Source of the DNA: Gloeophyllum trabeum ATCC 11539
Lineage: Eukaryota; Basidiomycota; Agaricomycetes; Gloeophyllales; Gloeophyllaceae
DNA length: 64,000 nucleotides
Direction of reading: 5' to 3'
NCBI RefSeq assembly: GCF_000344685.1
Contig: NW_006920424.1
Span: 738,940 to 802,939, forward strand
Part shown: piece after piece, positions 11,594 through 23,266 of the stretch
Position numbering within the stretch: position 1 is the first letter of the stretch
How the letters are laid out: every line of letters starts with the position of its first letter
The notes under the pieces: generated by a model
Told to the model about the DNA's origin: nothing
The model's input: the letters and a program-made list of their open reading frames with translations, nothing else
Databases searched by the model: none
Translations under genes and position numbers: made by a program

Positions 11594-14500
11594 TCATGAA
11601 GATTGCACGACTACATCATTGACCAGACCGGCGCCTATTCTTGTGATTTCACTCAAAATAGCGGACTCGTTCAGGGTAACCGTGCCCTTTTCCTTGGACT
11701 TCTCCTCCTATGTAGACATGAGTATCTCGTGAGATGCGAGTGTAGACAGATCACGGACCTTCTTGACAGGAATACTTGAGAAACCGCCCATCACCCTGAA
11801 GGGTCTCCGTTTCTTGACAGATGGATCCCAGACTGCACCGAAGGTGTTCCCCCCGTAGCAGTCGTAGAACACCTTGAAAGAATCCTGATATACTCTCTAC
11901 ACGGAGGTAACAATGTGAACAATCTGCTGCACGGTGTAAGCCGGAGACAAACCTGAAGGTCATCAAAGAGTAACTGGGCTGGATCCCTTCCAGGCCGAGA
12001 TGGTTCCTCGTCTCTCGGCTGCAGATTGGCATACCCAGAGCCCCTGCTCCAGGTCTTTGGATCAGCTGAGATATTCTGATGGTATCTCGGCAAGACACTG
12101 GCGTCGAGCTTCACCAGAAAATCGTAGTCATCCGTCGGATGTAGGAACAGAGTCTAAAGGGGGTAAACATGGGAGTAGAATCTGAGAGAACGCGGAAAAT
12201 ACCGACTTTGACGTCTAATCTCCGAGACTCCATACTCTGCAGGAGATTCCACGTAGCCTTGGCAAGAGCCTTGACTCTCAGAGCCACCACGCTATCAGGG
12301 CCATGCGAGGTCCACATTCGCCCTTCTGGGTCTTCCTCCGTCCTTACACTCCAGGCACCAGTCTTGTCGAGCACGCCGATATGATTGGCACCCTCCTCTG
12401 GGCTGGCTTGTTCACCAGCACCGGCGGCGTACAGAGGGACAAAAAGACCTTCTTCGATCTTCCAGTCCTTCAAGAACTCGACCACTCGTGCGAATCCCCG
12501 TTCTTTGCTACCTGGCACCGAAGGCCCGTCGCCGTATTGCCGACCGCCGAGGAAGACGCTCGCGCAAATTATCTCCACGACTTCTTCGCTGATATGCCCA
12601 TGCAGCAGCCAATGCGACGACAGCCATCGCTTCACCAGCCTCGCAGTCCCAGCATAAGCTGAGAACCGGTGAGACATATTAGCAATGGCTCGATGGTGCT
12701 TGGGCGCATGGATAAAGCGCCGAAGGTAAACCTCGCGGGCCTCCAACGCCAGCTGTCTGTCCTTAGACTGACCCTCAGCCGTCTTCCTCACTGCCTTTGA
12801 TATATGAGACTTGTCATTGATAATCCTATCCAGCAAAATCGCCTCCCTGTCGTGCCATATTCGCGCGGAGAACACCCAGCCCTGGTCGGTCACGATCTCC
12901 AGCCTCGCCTGGTCCTGGATTTCAGACGTGCAGACTCCGTCACCCAGCACGACGACGGCTCGGCGGAACCCGCCGTGGTTCATGAGCGCCGCGGCGATGC
13001 GCTCGAAGAACGCGAGCTTGATCTTCTGTATCGCGCGCAGGTCGTCGGGCCACCGGCCTGACTTTTCGAATTCCAGTATCACCTCGAAGACGGGTACGTA
13101 ACGAGCGCATTTTGGCAAGACGGAAGAGAGCTCGGGGGGTACGGGAAGAGGGCTGAAGACGCTTGTATAGCGCAGATACTCCGAGACTGGGTGAACATTG
13201 AGGATGGATAGCGGTAATTCTTCCGACGACTTTAGGGCCCTCAGCAGCCCGTCAAAGGCAGCCAAGGCATTCTTGAAACCGCCAGTGGCGCCCTGTTGCT
13301 GAATCATAGACGAAATCGACTCCGGCAGTCGCAAAATCGAGTCGAAGCGAGCCTGCCATGTCTTCACCGCCTTCGTCGAGACACTAAAGTGCCGATCCAG
13401 CAAGTACTCCACGATCCTGACAGGTATCCGCGCGCGTTCGTCCGAATTCTGCACGTCCCAGACGACACTCTGCGTGATGCTGCCGTCCTTGAACCGCCGG
13501 AGCTCGGCCTTGTCGCCCCAGAACGCAGCAAAGCTAGTATCCGGATCGTCTACCGCGGGGCCGTGCTCTACGAGCCTGAAGGCGTGTTCCGTGTTGTATA
13601 TTATGCCTATGCAGACGGTGTGAGGAGAGGACGGATGGCTCTCGGAGACGGACCGGGGCGTCGAGGTAGGGTGCAAGATGGCGACAGCTTTCGCGCGGTT
13701 ACCCAACCCCCGACGAAGTACCGATGCTAGAGAGTTTAGGATAGCGGTCACCCTTAAGCCTTGGTCGGCTACTGTGATGCTGGAGATGTTATCGAGCTTG
13801 GCAGAAGCGATATCAACACTGCCATAACGTCAGAGGACATCGGGCAGGAAGGAGGGAACTTCGTACCTGATGAATGCATCGAACCGGCTGGGAACGCTGC
13901 GCTGATCCTTGAGGAACGTCTCATTGAATGCATCATTCACGGCAGCGGAGTTACCCAGGATGTCTAGCGTCAGTTGAGCATCATGCTTGAGCTGGGAACA
14001 CCCGAAGACTTAGTGAGCACATGCTTGTTTGCAGAGACGTAGAGGTATCCCACCATGTCCAACGATGACAAAGGGACGCCTGCCAACAGGTTGACCAAGG
14101 ATACGGAATCCACGAATACGGCATCATGAGATGATTTATATTCGTCTGCTGGATACTGGTCTACGATGAGCAAACAGCCCCTTATAATCATGGAAGCTGA
14201 CACTCACTCGATGCCCTCCATTCGTCTTCACAACAACCGCTTCATCTTCGAAGTCGTGCTTGGCTACCACAAATCAGTCAGCCCCTCCTGACCCGAACGC
14301 CGGCGAGTCACTCACCCAGAAAATCGAGCGCAGCCCTGAACATCTGGTACGAACTCAAGCCTTTCCCAACTGGCTTCCTCTTCCCCACCGCAGCTCCCCC
14401 TTTCCCACCCGCCCCCTCCTCGCCCCTCACCAATAGCTCCAGCACGCCCGTCCACCACGCGCCGCGCCCCTCGAACCCCCGCACGCACAGCCTGCTCCCC

Positions 14501-15925
14501 TCGCCGTACCCGCGCTGGTTCGCCCACACGCGCAGCAGCGTGAGCGCGTCCGCGAACGCGGGCACGTCCGCCTTGAGCTTGTGCACTGCGAGCAGGTGCG
14601 CCTTGGGCGTGCAGGACAGGAGGAGGGCGGTGTTGTAGAGGGGCGTCGGGGTCTGCGACTCGGAGGAGAGACGGAGGTTGCATTGGGTGGGGGAGAGGCG
14701 GTGGAGAGGGAAGGGCGGGGGGTTGGGCAGGGTGGGGATAATCTGTATTTCGGCGTTCAGGGGGGTGAAGTCTGTCTCGGACTTGTCTGATACCGAGCCT
14801 CAGCCGGATCCGGAAAGAAAGAGGGATAGGGGACGGCATACCTTGTGGCGAGCGCACGAGGAGTGTGGTCAGCCGAGGGTCTCCAGATACCGAGCGGTAC
14901 TCTACAGTGGCATTCAGGCCGCTCTGCTTGTCCACTACAGCGTCTGCGAGACAGGCCAGATAATAGGCTTTTTTGTGGAAGAATCTGCCATTCAAGTAAT
15001 CCTTTTCTTGGAAAAGGGCCTACAGGATCATAAGCATTACAGTCCTGGCAGACTCAGTAAGCCGACATACCGCAGGCATCTCCACAGCCAAGTCAACACG
15101 GAACTTCGTCCCATCCTGACCTTTCACGCTACACTTGTTCGCCCAGCTGCCGACCACATTCACATCGTACGGCTTTTCGAAGCCAACCTTCCAATTCGTC
15201 TCCTTCGTCGGTCGGGGGTCAGGGTAGGGCACTGATATACTCTTGTCTTGTAATTTGTGAGCAGCTTCGAGAGGATGTTGCGCTTCTCGTGAGGAGAGGG
15301 ATGTGAGCACGGAGTGGAGGGCGAAGAGAAAGCGGTCGAGAGGGGGTATGCGGGATGATTTTGGTCGGACGTTTGGCAGGAGTGCGTCGATCTATAGGCA
15401 TTGAAAAGATTTAGATTGACTATTTAATATGTGGGAGTCCCAAGGACCTGAGGCCTTGCAATAAGACCAAAGCTTGCCCTGAGACGCGAGTGGACGTACC
15501 TGCAGCTTGAAGCTACTCGACATGAACAGATTCCGCGCTTCTTGGGCGTTTCTCAGTTCGCTGCCTGTGATTTTTACTGGCTTTCCTCCTTTCTTATGTT
15601 CTGACGAGCTGCTGGGTGCCCCAGCTTCGTTCACGCCTGCCGCCTGGTCTTCCTCATCCTCTTCCTCATCGTCCTCGTCCTCGTCATTTCTAAGCTCCCG
15701 TCCGTTCTCTGCATCATCATCCTCGCTTCCTATTCCACCAAATTCCTCGGCCTCCTCGTCCCCCTCCAAAAGATGGTCATCATCAAGGCCGGACTCCGGC
15801 TCAGCTTCGATTTGTCGTCTCTGGCATTCAGTCAGTAAGTGATACACTGAAAGTCACTCAAAACTCACCTTTCCTCGGGTCGAGATCTCAGCCTGCGCCC
15901 TTTTTCGTTTCAGATTCAGAGCCAT
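11594..15925 (-). CDS. UTP22: UTP22 / Nrap (NOL6), U3 snoRNP-associated protein
   Basis: Component of the small-subunit processome in the nucleolus, acting in early 18S pre-rRNA processing. The start MALNLKRKRAQAEIS is followed by an intron (15821-15868), then an acidic Asp/Glu tract (about residues 32-65). Next comes the Nrap region: VGSWANKCSVKGQDGTKFRV, then a nucleotidyltransferase-like fold without obvious catalytic acids. Exons read so far: 15925-15869, 15820-15500, 15391-15071, 15019-14842, 14786-14316, 14263 onward, then a long one (13751-12111, partly intron at its ends) and two or three short ones. The last exon begins after an intron with the weak donor GTCCGT and ends LVNDVVVQSS before TGA at 11594. 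The junction near 14200 is uncertain. The length is about 1150 residues, normal for the family. Its 3' end faces that of the P450, 170 bp away. Confidence 0.85.
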
Positions 15926-16653
15926 AGTGGTACGCCGAAATGTTGAAGGGCCAGAGTTGCGACGTTGAGCAGAGGAGTTGCGGGACTTGCACAAAAAGTT
16001 CGGCGCAATATGTGATCGAAATCCACTGGGTCACGTGGATTGCGGAAATACCCTCTATGGCGTTTATTCAATTTATTGGTCCTCGCGTTTGTGGCTGCCT
16101 TACACGTCTAATAGTCTGAACACGAAACGATCTTATTTCTGTCCGTGTTTGCTTGACTATACATTAATCAACTTGTAATGCTTCGTTTTTTGCAGTGCTT
16201 ACTGCGTGTCAAAATGGTAGGAGGGGGGTTGGCTAGGCTTGATACTGCGCCTCCTAAACTATACTTTAGTAGACGAGCAACTAGGGTTGGCCGTTTCTGA
16301 CGCGTGAAGACTCGTTTCGTCTCTGCCACAAAATCGCTCATTAACTCTGTTGTTCCGCTATGACAGCACCACGTTCATGGTCTTCTGCTGGCAACCACTG
16401 CCCGTATGGGCTTCAAGGGGGTACGGGATGCCTGCCCATTGGCTGATGCTCGCCGACGTGTCGCAGCCCTCGCAAACGCAGACACCCGTGGACAGGCGAG
16501 CGCATGCTGACGAGCAGATGAACACGCAACCGAGTTCTGGCTTGTATCAGCTCGATAGGCAGTTAAACCGCGCCAGTGACAACCACGCTCCACCAGACAG
16601 TTGTAGTGGAGGATCTTCACGCGGTACTTCCATCCCGCGGCAGTAAGCCATCC
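15926..16653. other. Intergenic region, no gene seen
   Basis: Lies between the UTP22 start and the gag relic. It becomes AT-richer from 16000. No coding motif, repeat boundary or RNA gene was recognised. Confidence 0.5.
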
Positions 16654-17420
16654 ATGTCCCGGTCCCGGGATGCTCCCCAAGCTGCAGGACGACCCAACGG
16701 CGGTGCCTTTCCTGGTAGCCCCGACCCAAACAACACCGGCCGGAATTCGAGTCCCTTCGAGCGTTACACAGAAAGAACCGTCAAGCGGCTACGCGCTATT
16801 ATCCACGATCGGCGTAGCCGGGCGCTCCCCTCGCCACCGTCGGATATTATAGCAGATCTTACCCGCCTCGAGCGGCGGCGCTTCTCTGGGCGGACGCGCG
16901 ACGTTGTCGACATAGCGAAGTGGCTGCACGAGCTGCTCGACGAATACCACGTGCTCGGCATCGCCAGCGGAGAATCAGACCGGCAGCAGGTCCTCTATGT
17001 GTCCCGTTTTCTGGATGGCAACGCTGCTGAATGGTACTACATGAACGTCAGCGACATTGACCAGGAGGTTGAGGACTGGTCATTCCCTGGCCTGGACGTT
17101 GCCATGTACAAAACGTTTGTGGACGCGCGCGTGCTCGCGAGGCAAACCGCCGCTACGAAGCGGTCCGCTACACTCGCTCTGGCGTCAGGAAGATGAAAAA
17201 AGACATGGAGTACTGGGCCAATCCCCGGATCGAGCCGCCCTGTGCATAGGACTTCCGGCCGACGCTCTTCAACCGCCTGCCCTGGAAAGTAAGACATGTG
17301 CTGGCTATGCGGAAGTGGATCACGCCCGAGTCGCATGGATTGGACGACCTCCTCAGAGGGGTTGAGGAAGTGGAGCGTGCCCTGGCGTATGGAGAAAAAT
17401 GTCCCCACCACGAAGCGTGA
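16654..17420 (+). pseudogene. Retrotransposon gag-like relic (LTR element fragment)
   Basis: The frame starts MSRSRDAP and carries segments that look like the capsid region of Ty3/gypsy-type Gag in basidiomycetes, such as YVSRFLDGNAAEWYY and LPWKVRHVLAMRKW. The frame shifts once near 17139 (from the 16654 frame into the next). An in-frame TAG then occurs at 17247-17249. The same shifted frame continues to a TGA at 17418-17420. No zinc knuckle, protease, reverse transcriptase or long terminal repeats were seen nearby, so this is an isolated, inactive fragment. A domesticated gag-like gene is less likely given the breaks. Confidence 0.65.
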
Positions 17421-18861
17421 TGAGCTTGCAGGATGCTCTGATCATGGGGCCTGCGTTCCAGTTCTTTCTTGCATCTAGGGTACTGCTTGAGCTTGTACCG
17501 AGCGCCTCGAAGACAAGTGCGCGGCGACGCGTATGCCAGATCGTTATTGTCTGACCACTATATTCCGAAGTCTCTGCTGCATAAATATGGAAGATGCCCT
17601 GAGAGGACGTACGTGTTCAGCTGCTGCCTGTGCTTACCCCCCTTTAGGCTTGCGACCGGTCTGCCCCGCCCACTTTGAGATGTGGGGCAGGGGCGGCGCC
17701 GGGGGGGCATCCCGAAAAGTCATCAAATAATGTGCCTCAAATGCACCCGCCAGGGCTTTATACTGTTGAAAGGATGCCAAATGGTACGAAATCTGTTTTA
17801 ATTCGAGTTTGAAAATCAGGGAGCCGGGACAATCACTGCAGGTACGCCCCTACACCGGACATCTCAGGCATCTCGTTTATTCATTCATACTGAAGTCCGC
17901 ACATGTGCGGGTATTGCCCACCTACGACCCTTGTGTTTGCTGTCGCATTTCCGTGAACGTCATTTGTGCCACGATAGTTCATTCGAGCTCATAGACGCCG
18001 GGATGTACATTGGCCCCCCTCCCCCCGCTCCAAATCTACACACGCGGTCCATCACAATGGAGAGCGTTCGTCCCACATCGGTACGAAACGTGTTCGTGGT
18101 TCCCTATTCTTGTCCCAAATATCGTCGCAATACAACTTGCTCCCTTCGCGTGCCAGAACTGTGAGAGAGGACACGCTCATACATTTCATGCTAACTGTCA
18201 CCTATTCCTGGATTCCTCGGCATGGCTCCTCCATCTGGTTATATAGTGGCTCCCAAACGGGGGCCCAAAGCACCCAACCTTGACCAGCTCGGATGGTCAT
18301 AGTCCAGGTAGGCCGTTTTGTGCGCTAAGAAATCCTTTTTCTTAGCATCCGCGTGTGGTACCACAGATTCACCACACCATCATGTCGCACTACCCTCATT
18401 GCCAACCCATTCTGTTGGGACCTCGAAAGGGTCTGCGTCCTGCAGCTCTGTGCCCGGGGTCTCTTCTTTATTCGTGAGCTCTAGTGACGCACCATCTCCG
18501 GCGACGCCAGCCGTTCAGGCCCCACGATTCATGAGAGCGCGGAGGAACCGGGACTCTTGAGGTCATTACTAGCAAATCCTCTCGAAGGGTACGTTGAGCA
18601 GGGTACTTCTGCCCAAACACCTTTTATAACCCGATGATGTTTTATTCCGCAGGTGTGATCCCCGCCGTCGCGTCATGGTCAAACCTATGACGGCCTCCAG
18701 CTTAACGTATGCGAGATACAACCGTGGCAAAATGTGTGAAAATACCGTCCCTCTGAAGAGCTCTCTGACTAAATCTCGTCAGACCTCGGAGAGGCAGAGA
18801 TTATCAGTATACAATCCCACCCAGCAGTGGGCAGTCCATGCTGTCGGTTGGACTTCCTTGT
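17421..18861. other. Repeat-flanking DNA, no gene resolved
   Basis: Only short frames without motifs. A Ser/Thr/Pro-rich frame (about 18318-18560) could be the decayed N-terminal part of the WW-family gene that follows, but I could not join it to that gene. Confidence 0.35.
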
Positions 18862-20468
18862 AACGTCTTCGTCAGGGCTGACCAAGCCTGCTACAGATCA
18901 TCCAAAGGTGCTGTCCCCGAGAGCTGGAAAGCATACATACATCCGGAGGGGGCCTTGTATTTCTTCCATGCTGACAAGGTACCGGACCTCTCGCGCTTAC
19001 CGTTTAGCCCATGACTTACAACAACATAGAAAATATTCACCGAAGCGAACTTGTAAGAGCCCGAAGTTCTGTCAAGTATAAACGGATGCATAGCCGCAGT
19101 TGATTCTCTCTGTGAGGAAAATGACTTTGTCCGACCTCCAGATAGTGAGCTAGTACTGGAACAATCTTTCTCTCGGTCGTGGAAATATTACTTCGTCGAT
19201 GTTCCCAGCAGGTCCTTGTTATGGCTGGAAAAATATGATGCAGCAGACATGCTGGATGCCGTTCAAGGCGCGACATCTGAAAGCCATATCCGTAAGTGTC
19301 TTCAGTTTACATTATTGCACACTAACCATGACAGCATCATCGCACAGGTGTCGAGTTAGAAGCACAATTCTGGTGAATACTCCATTTCTCTTCAGGTTTG
19401 TTGCTCAGTTTCTTGACCTCATCCACGCACTGACACCGTTGATACAGTTATAGTTTATGTACCATTTTCTAGGAGACATTGCGAATATTTCCCGGAGCCC
19501 CGGATTGTTCCTCCTGAATATGTGAAAGAGCTCACTGGCATTCTCGTCCATGCCTCAATAGGTACGCCAGTTGGCATCATCGTGAGTACTAGTGATGGAC
19601 TGCATCCATTTTCACAGATACAATGACAAGTGTGACGAGAACAGCCCCCTTCAGCAACGAAGAGACGCGCAAGATATTAGACATAGTTGAACATGTCGCG
19701 GGTGAGCGGGCTACTTGGAACATTCGTATGGTACGAGAACGTTGACTTAGAAATCGACATACTACCAGACGTGAGGGAAGTCAATGGCTATGCGGCATGT
19801 GTTAATGGTATGTCAAAGTCGTGATGTGTCGTAATGTCAATGACCTATTAACCAGAGTTCTTGTCGAGTATAGGAAGACTCATGCACTCCTTTGGTAAAT
19901 CTATTTCTAAGCTGGGGTAATCAAGTGCATAAATTCGATCCTCCAATAGTGCATGCGAGGTTCAAGAATTACTACGGTCAACCAGGAGCACGCTTGAATG
20001 CAGGCCAGAGCGTCTATGTACATGGTGGGGAGGTGCGACGTTCAAGATTTTTCCGATTGACATCCCTCGCCCTCTTCCACACGCCGGAGAAGTACTTGCG
20101 TATCTTGTAAAAGGCCTGTGTCGACCATCAGGCGGACCTCGGTTCCTTCAACATATTCAAAGGACAACTGCAGCAAGAGTGGAGTAACATGTTACTGATG
20201 GTTCGTCTTCTTGTTGTTCATTGCGCATATGATAGAGTCGTAACATGACCTGAACAGAGTCCTGTGATGTTGACTGTGGACATGTCATTCTTGGCTATCC
20301 GAGCGTGGACGTCGGATCCGGCGGCCGTCGTTGCGCGGCTCAGATCGTGATTTATATATCCACACTAACGAGTGCCATCAGTATCATCCTCAGCTTGCTG
20401 CAGCTCCGGCACCTGATCGTGTCGCGCGCGAATATGGAGGCGAGTTGTCGTCCACTTGCACATTCTCT
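18862..20468 (+). pseudogene. WW-domain membrane protein of Agaricomycetes, decayed
   Basis: Pieces occur in the order of a common mushroom family of unknown function. First is a WW-like segment, SWKAYIHPEGALYFFHADK, then after a 50-bp intron KIFTEANL. Then comes a segment ending SWKYYFVDVPSRSLLWLEKYD, followed by short exons (VELEAQFW, HCEYFPEPRIVPPEYV, RFKNYYGQPGARLN). Last is a membrane span beginning VDVGSGG and running through QIVIYIS. An in-frame TAA (19054-19056) follows KIFTEANL directly. A one-base deletion near 20300 separates MSFLAI from VDVGSGG. The rest of the C-terminal membrane region is missing where the CACTA element begins at 20469. These breaks make a functional product unlikely. 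The family call rests on remembered motif patterns. Confidence 0.6.
20466..20468. repeat. Left target-site duplication of CACTA element (TCT)
   Basis: TCT directly before CACTG. The same three bases follow the right end at 23264-23266. Confidence 0.7.
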
Positions 20469-20610
20469 CACTGCGCGGCAGACCTAGATAGTCACGTTGC
20501 GACCAGCGCTGACTAGGGCTGACCTTGCGACATAATTCAGATGTAGACGGACGCCTCGGCTACCTTAGGTAGTCGCTTTAGGATTAGGGTTGATCACGTG
20601 AGCTAGTCGC

Positions 20611-20618
20611 GTACGCGT
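20611..20618. repeat. Left 8-bp target-site duplication of the MITE
   Basis: GTACGCGT immediately left of the terminal inverted repeat; identical to 21138-21145. Confidence 0.85.
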
Positions 20619-21137
20619 AGGACCCCTGAAAGTACCAATGGAGGTTAGATACCAGAGAACCTGATTTCCTTCATTTTTACCGGGACCGAATTTCGCCTAA
20701 TTTGGCTGTTTTTACCGGGTCGAGATACTAACCTAGCCGTGTGGCTCGAGATTTACCGGGACCCAGATATACAAGCTCCGAATTTTGATCCGGTTACAAG
20801 GGTTTTTCTTAGCCAAATTTGATCAAAATAAGGCATTATTCGCTACAATATGCCATATATAGGCCCAATGTTGCCAAAATAGTGCAATCTCAGCTCAAAT
20901 ATTTATTGGGGCAAATTGTGGCCGCACAAGCGAGCGATTGAGTGCGGGGAGAAGCCGGGTATATACCACAATGGTATCTGACCTTGGATATCGAGCCTCA
21001 ATTCTACCGGGACTGAAGTATCCGGCCTCTTGGGTGCTTCGCCACATTTTACCGCAACCATATCTAACATATGGCCTCCAGACCTCACTTTTTTACGGAA
21101 TTGGTATCTAACCTCCATCGGTATTTTCAGGGGTCCT
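20619..21137. mobile_element. MITE with 36-bp TIRs and 8-bp TSD (hAT-like)
   Basis: A 519-bp AT-rich element with no coding capacity. Left terminus 20619-20654 begins AGGACCCCTGAAAGTACCAA. Right terminus 21102-21137 is its inverted copy, with 34 of 36 positions identical. Both sides carry the 8-bp direct repeat GTACGCGT (20611-20618, 21138-21145). An 8-bp duplication is typical of hAT (also P) superfamily transposases. The interior holds several diverged copies of a motif like TTTACCGGGAC and of the subterminal GTATCTAACCTCC. Its position inside the CACTA element shows that it inserted later. Confidence 0.88.
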
Positions 21138-21145
21138 GTACGCGT
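21138..21145. repeat. Right 8-bp target-site duplication of the MITE
   Basis: GTACGCGT immediately right of the terminal inverted repeat; identical to 20611-20618. Confidence 0.85.
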
Positions 21146-21436
21146 CAAGCTCATTTAGCTTCAAGCACGACTAGCTCTGCCTACATCTGCCTAGGACTGA
21201 TCACCTGCGGTAGCCGCTTCAAATAACTTGCTTGACTAGCCTGCATCGTGTATACCTCCTGTATTCACATCAATCCAATATATAACTTGTCGTCTGAGTT
21301 CAGAAAGTGATACAAAAGTCTTCTAAGTCCCGACTTGCCCTCTCCCTCCTACCCGCACGCCGCTGCATCTCAGCACCGATGAAGACTCTGATTCTGTACA
21401 CCTAATCTTCTTGCTTGCTGGATCTAGAGAGCAAAC

Positions 21437-22874
21437 ATGCGAGGCTTCAACAAAACTTCTAAGCCCGACTTGCGGCACTGTCACTGCTCCGAATGCCGCG
21501 GTAAGCTGGTTCCCCGACAGATCAAGAACAAGCATGAACGAGAGCAGGCCGCTGCAACATCGCATGCGGCACTTGGGGGTCGCGGTAAAGGCTTCGTCGC
21601 ATCTCTCTTGTCTAAAGTCAGGGGTCGTGGTCGCGGCGGCGCAAACCCTCAGGCATCCTCGACAGCAGACGCAGTCCCCGGCGAGTCTCCATCCAGCTTG
21701 ATGTCCAATGTAACGACAGCAGAGTTCTTCTCTCAAACTCGTAACTCTGGTCTACATTACAGTCCACCAGCTCCCGGTGATTATATGCCTATGGATCACT
21801 CGAGGGACGCGTTCGAGACCGACTTCGGACCAGTCGACGCCGGTAATGACGTGGATATGGATGCTCACGCAAACTCTCTGGTGAGTTCATGGCAATACCA
21901 GTCCTACTACCTTCGATGAATGCATATTCCCTGTTCAGGAGCATATATGCGCACCAATCACAAAAAACCCGATGTTTATTGCCCCTGATCCATCACTCGC
22001 AGCCCCCACTCTCGCGACTACGGCCTGTCCTGACCTATCTCGTCGACTACCAAGTTCTCCAACAGTATCAGTCTCGTTTGACGAGCGTACCGCTCTTACT
22101 CGTGACCTCCAGTCTTCCCCTGATGCATCAGTTTCACCCAAACATGCAGCACCCGAGGCTGTGCCAGATAATCCTGCCTCGAATACACTGACCGTGAATA
22201 TCATAGGCGCTTCCTCGGCTCCTGAGGGTTGCCTGCCAGCCCTGCGCCGTTCAACATGTCCCCGCCAACCTCGCATCGTTACTGAGGTGCTTTCTTTGGC
22301 CGAGAAGGCTGCAGCTGCAGCAAATGACCCTCCGCTCGGACTCTACGACGACCCTGATGATGGTGATGCTCTTCAAGGGGACCTTGCGACCACACTAGAC
22401 TCTGGCGACGATAGCGACGAGAGTGGTGCTCCTCGCACTGCCGTACCTCCGGCCGCTCTGGCGCTGATTGACATCAAGCCTCTGGAGCCTATGTTGCCTG
22501 CGGCAGACACATATAGTCTATCAAACAAGAGGTGGTATGTCCATGCAGTCCTCCTCGTCATATATCTGCAGACCGTCCATCATGTGACATTCCGTGCATG
22601 CGGTATCATCCTCTTCACGACCCGTGCTATCTTCCTGGGTCTGGGGGTCCTTTCTGAGGATGATCGGATGCCTGTCAGCTATAAGACAGTGGTCAGGGAT
22701 CTCGAACTCGAGGATAGGTTTCAAGTCCACCCTGCATGTCCCGATTGTCAATGTCTTTTCCCTCAGGATCTTCCGGCAGACGCGGAATGTCCGGGATGTA
22801 ATGTTCGTCTTTTTATCAGTAAGCATGCTACCATCTTCGAGAAACTCATGGGACGCGCCCCACCTCGCCCGTAG
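21437..22874 (+). CDS. Truncated Tnp2-type CACTA transposase (N-terminal part)
   Basis: Two exons, 21437 to about 21882 and about 21940 to 22874, joined at GTGAGT/TTCAG so that NSL runs into EHICAP. The N-terminus has a Cys-rich element, HCHCSECRGKLVPRQ, like the zinc-finger starts of basidiomycete Tnp2 ORFs, then an Arg/Gly-rich stretch. After a long acidic, Ser/Pro-rich linker comes the hallmark segment GLGVLSEDDRMPVSYKTVVR. It is followed by a CPDCQCLFPQD...CPGCNVRLF double CxxC. In full-length proteins this region leads into the catalytic domain. Here the frame stops at RAPPRP, so the DDE part is absent. It cannot catalyse transposition, though DNA binding is possible. It lies inside the element at 20469-23263. 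Confidence 0.7.
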
Positions 22875-23263
22875 GAGAATAGAGCGCGTTTATTATGTAA
22901 TTACGATTACAATTTTAATATAGAATAAGATTATACCCTATCCAGCAACTGAATACATGAGGAAGAGGAGAGATGACTACTCGTAGAAAGTAAAGATACT
23001 CACAGCTAGTCAAGGAACACATAGTACAGATTATCAGATGTAGCCAGAGCTAGTTATTGTGTCCACAAGTCGAGCTAGTTACAGCTAACCAATCTTAGAT
23101 ACACCATCGACTATTGCAGTTTGTGAGCCTCATGGCAAGCTGTACTACCCACGTGGTGAATTGATCTGAAAGACCGGATAATACTCGCGTAGAGCCCCTC
23201 CACTGACTAGACGATCGTTTCAGCGCTAGTCAGACCCTGACTAGACGAGCCTGCCTCGCAGTG

Positions 23264-23266
23264 TCT
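23264..23266. repeat. Right target-site duplication of CACTA element (TCT)
   Basis: TCT directly after the right terminus ...GCAGTG; pairs with 20466-20468. Confidence 0.7.

Larger units (their letters stand above)
20469..23263 (+). mobile_element. CACTA (EnSpm) DNA transposon, internally deleted
   Basis: The 2795-bp element begins CACTGCGCGGCAG at 20469. Read on the other strand from 23263 it begins CACTGCGAGGCAG. The inverted ends match at 13 of the first 16 bases and share AGCGCTGA further in. It is flanked by the 3-bp direct repeat TCT (20466-20468 and 23264-23266), the target duplication size of CACTA elements. Both subterminal zones are sprinkled with GACTAG/CTAGTC motifs in both orientations, as in CACTA ends. 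Its only ORF (21437-22874) covers the N-terminal part of a Tnp2-type transposase; no DDE catalytic part is present. It is therefore probably non-autonomous. Another element (20619-21137) has inserted into its left subterminal zone. Confidence 0.8.

Noticed and set aside
15507..15842. Ser-rich plus-strand frame opposite UTP22
   Set aside because: It is the antisense of the Asp/Glu tract of UTP22; GAG/GAT codons read in reverse as Ser and Leu.
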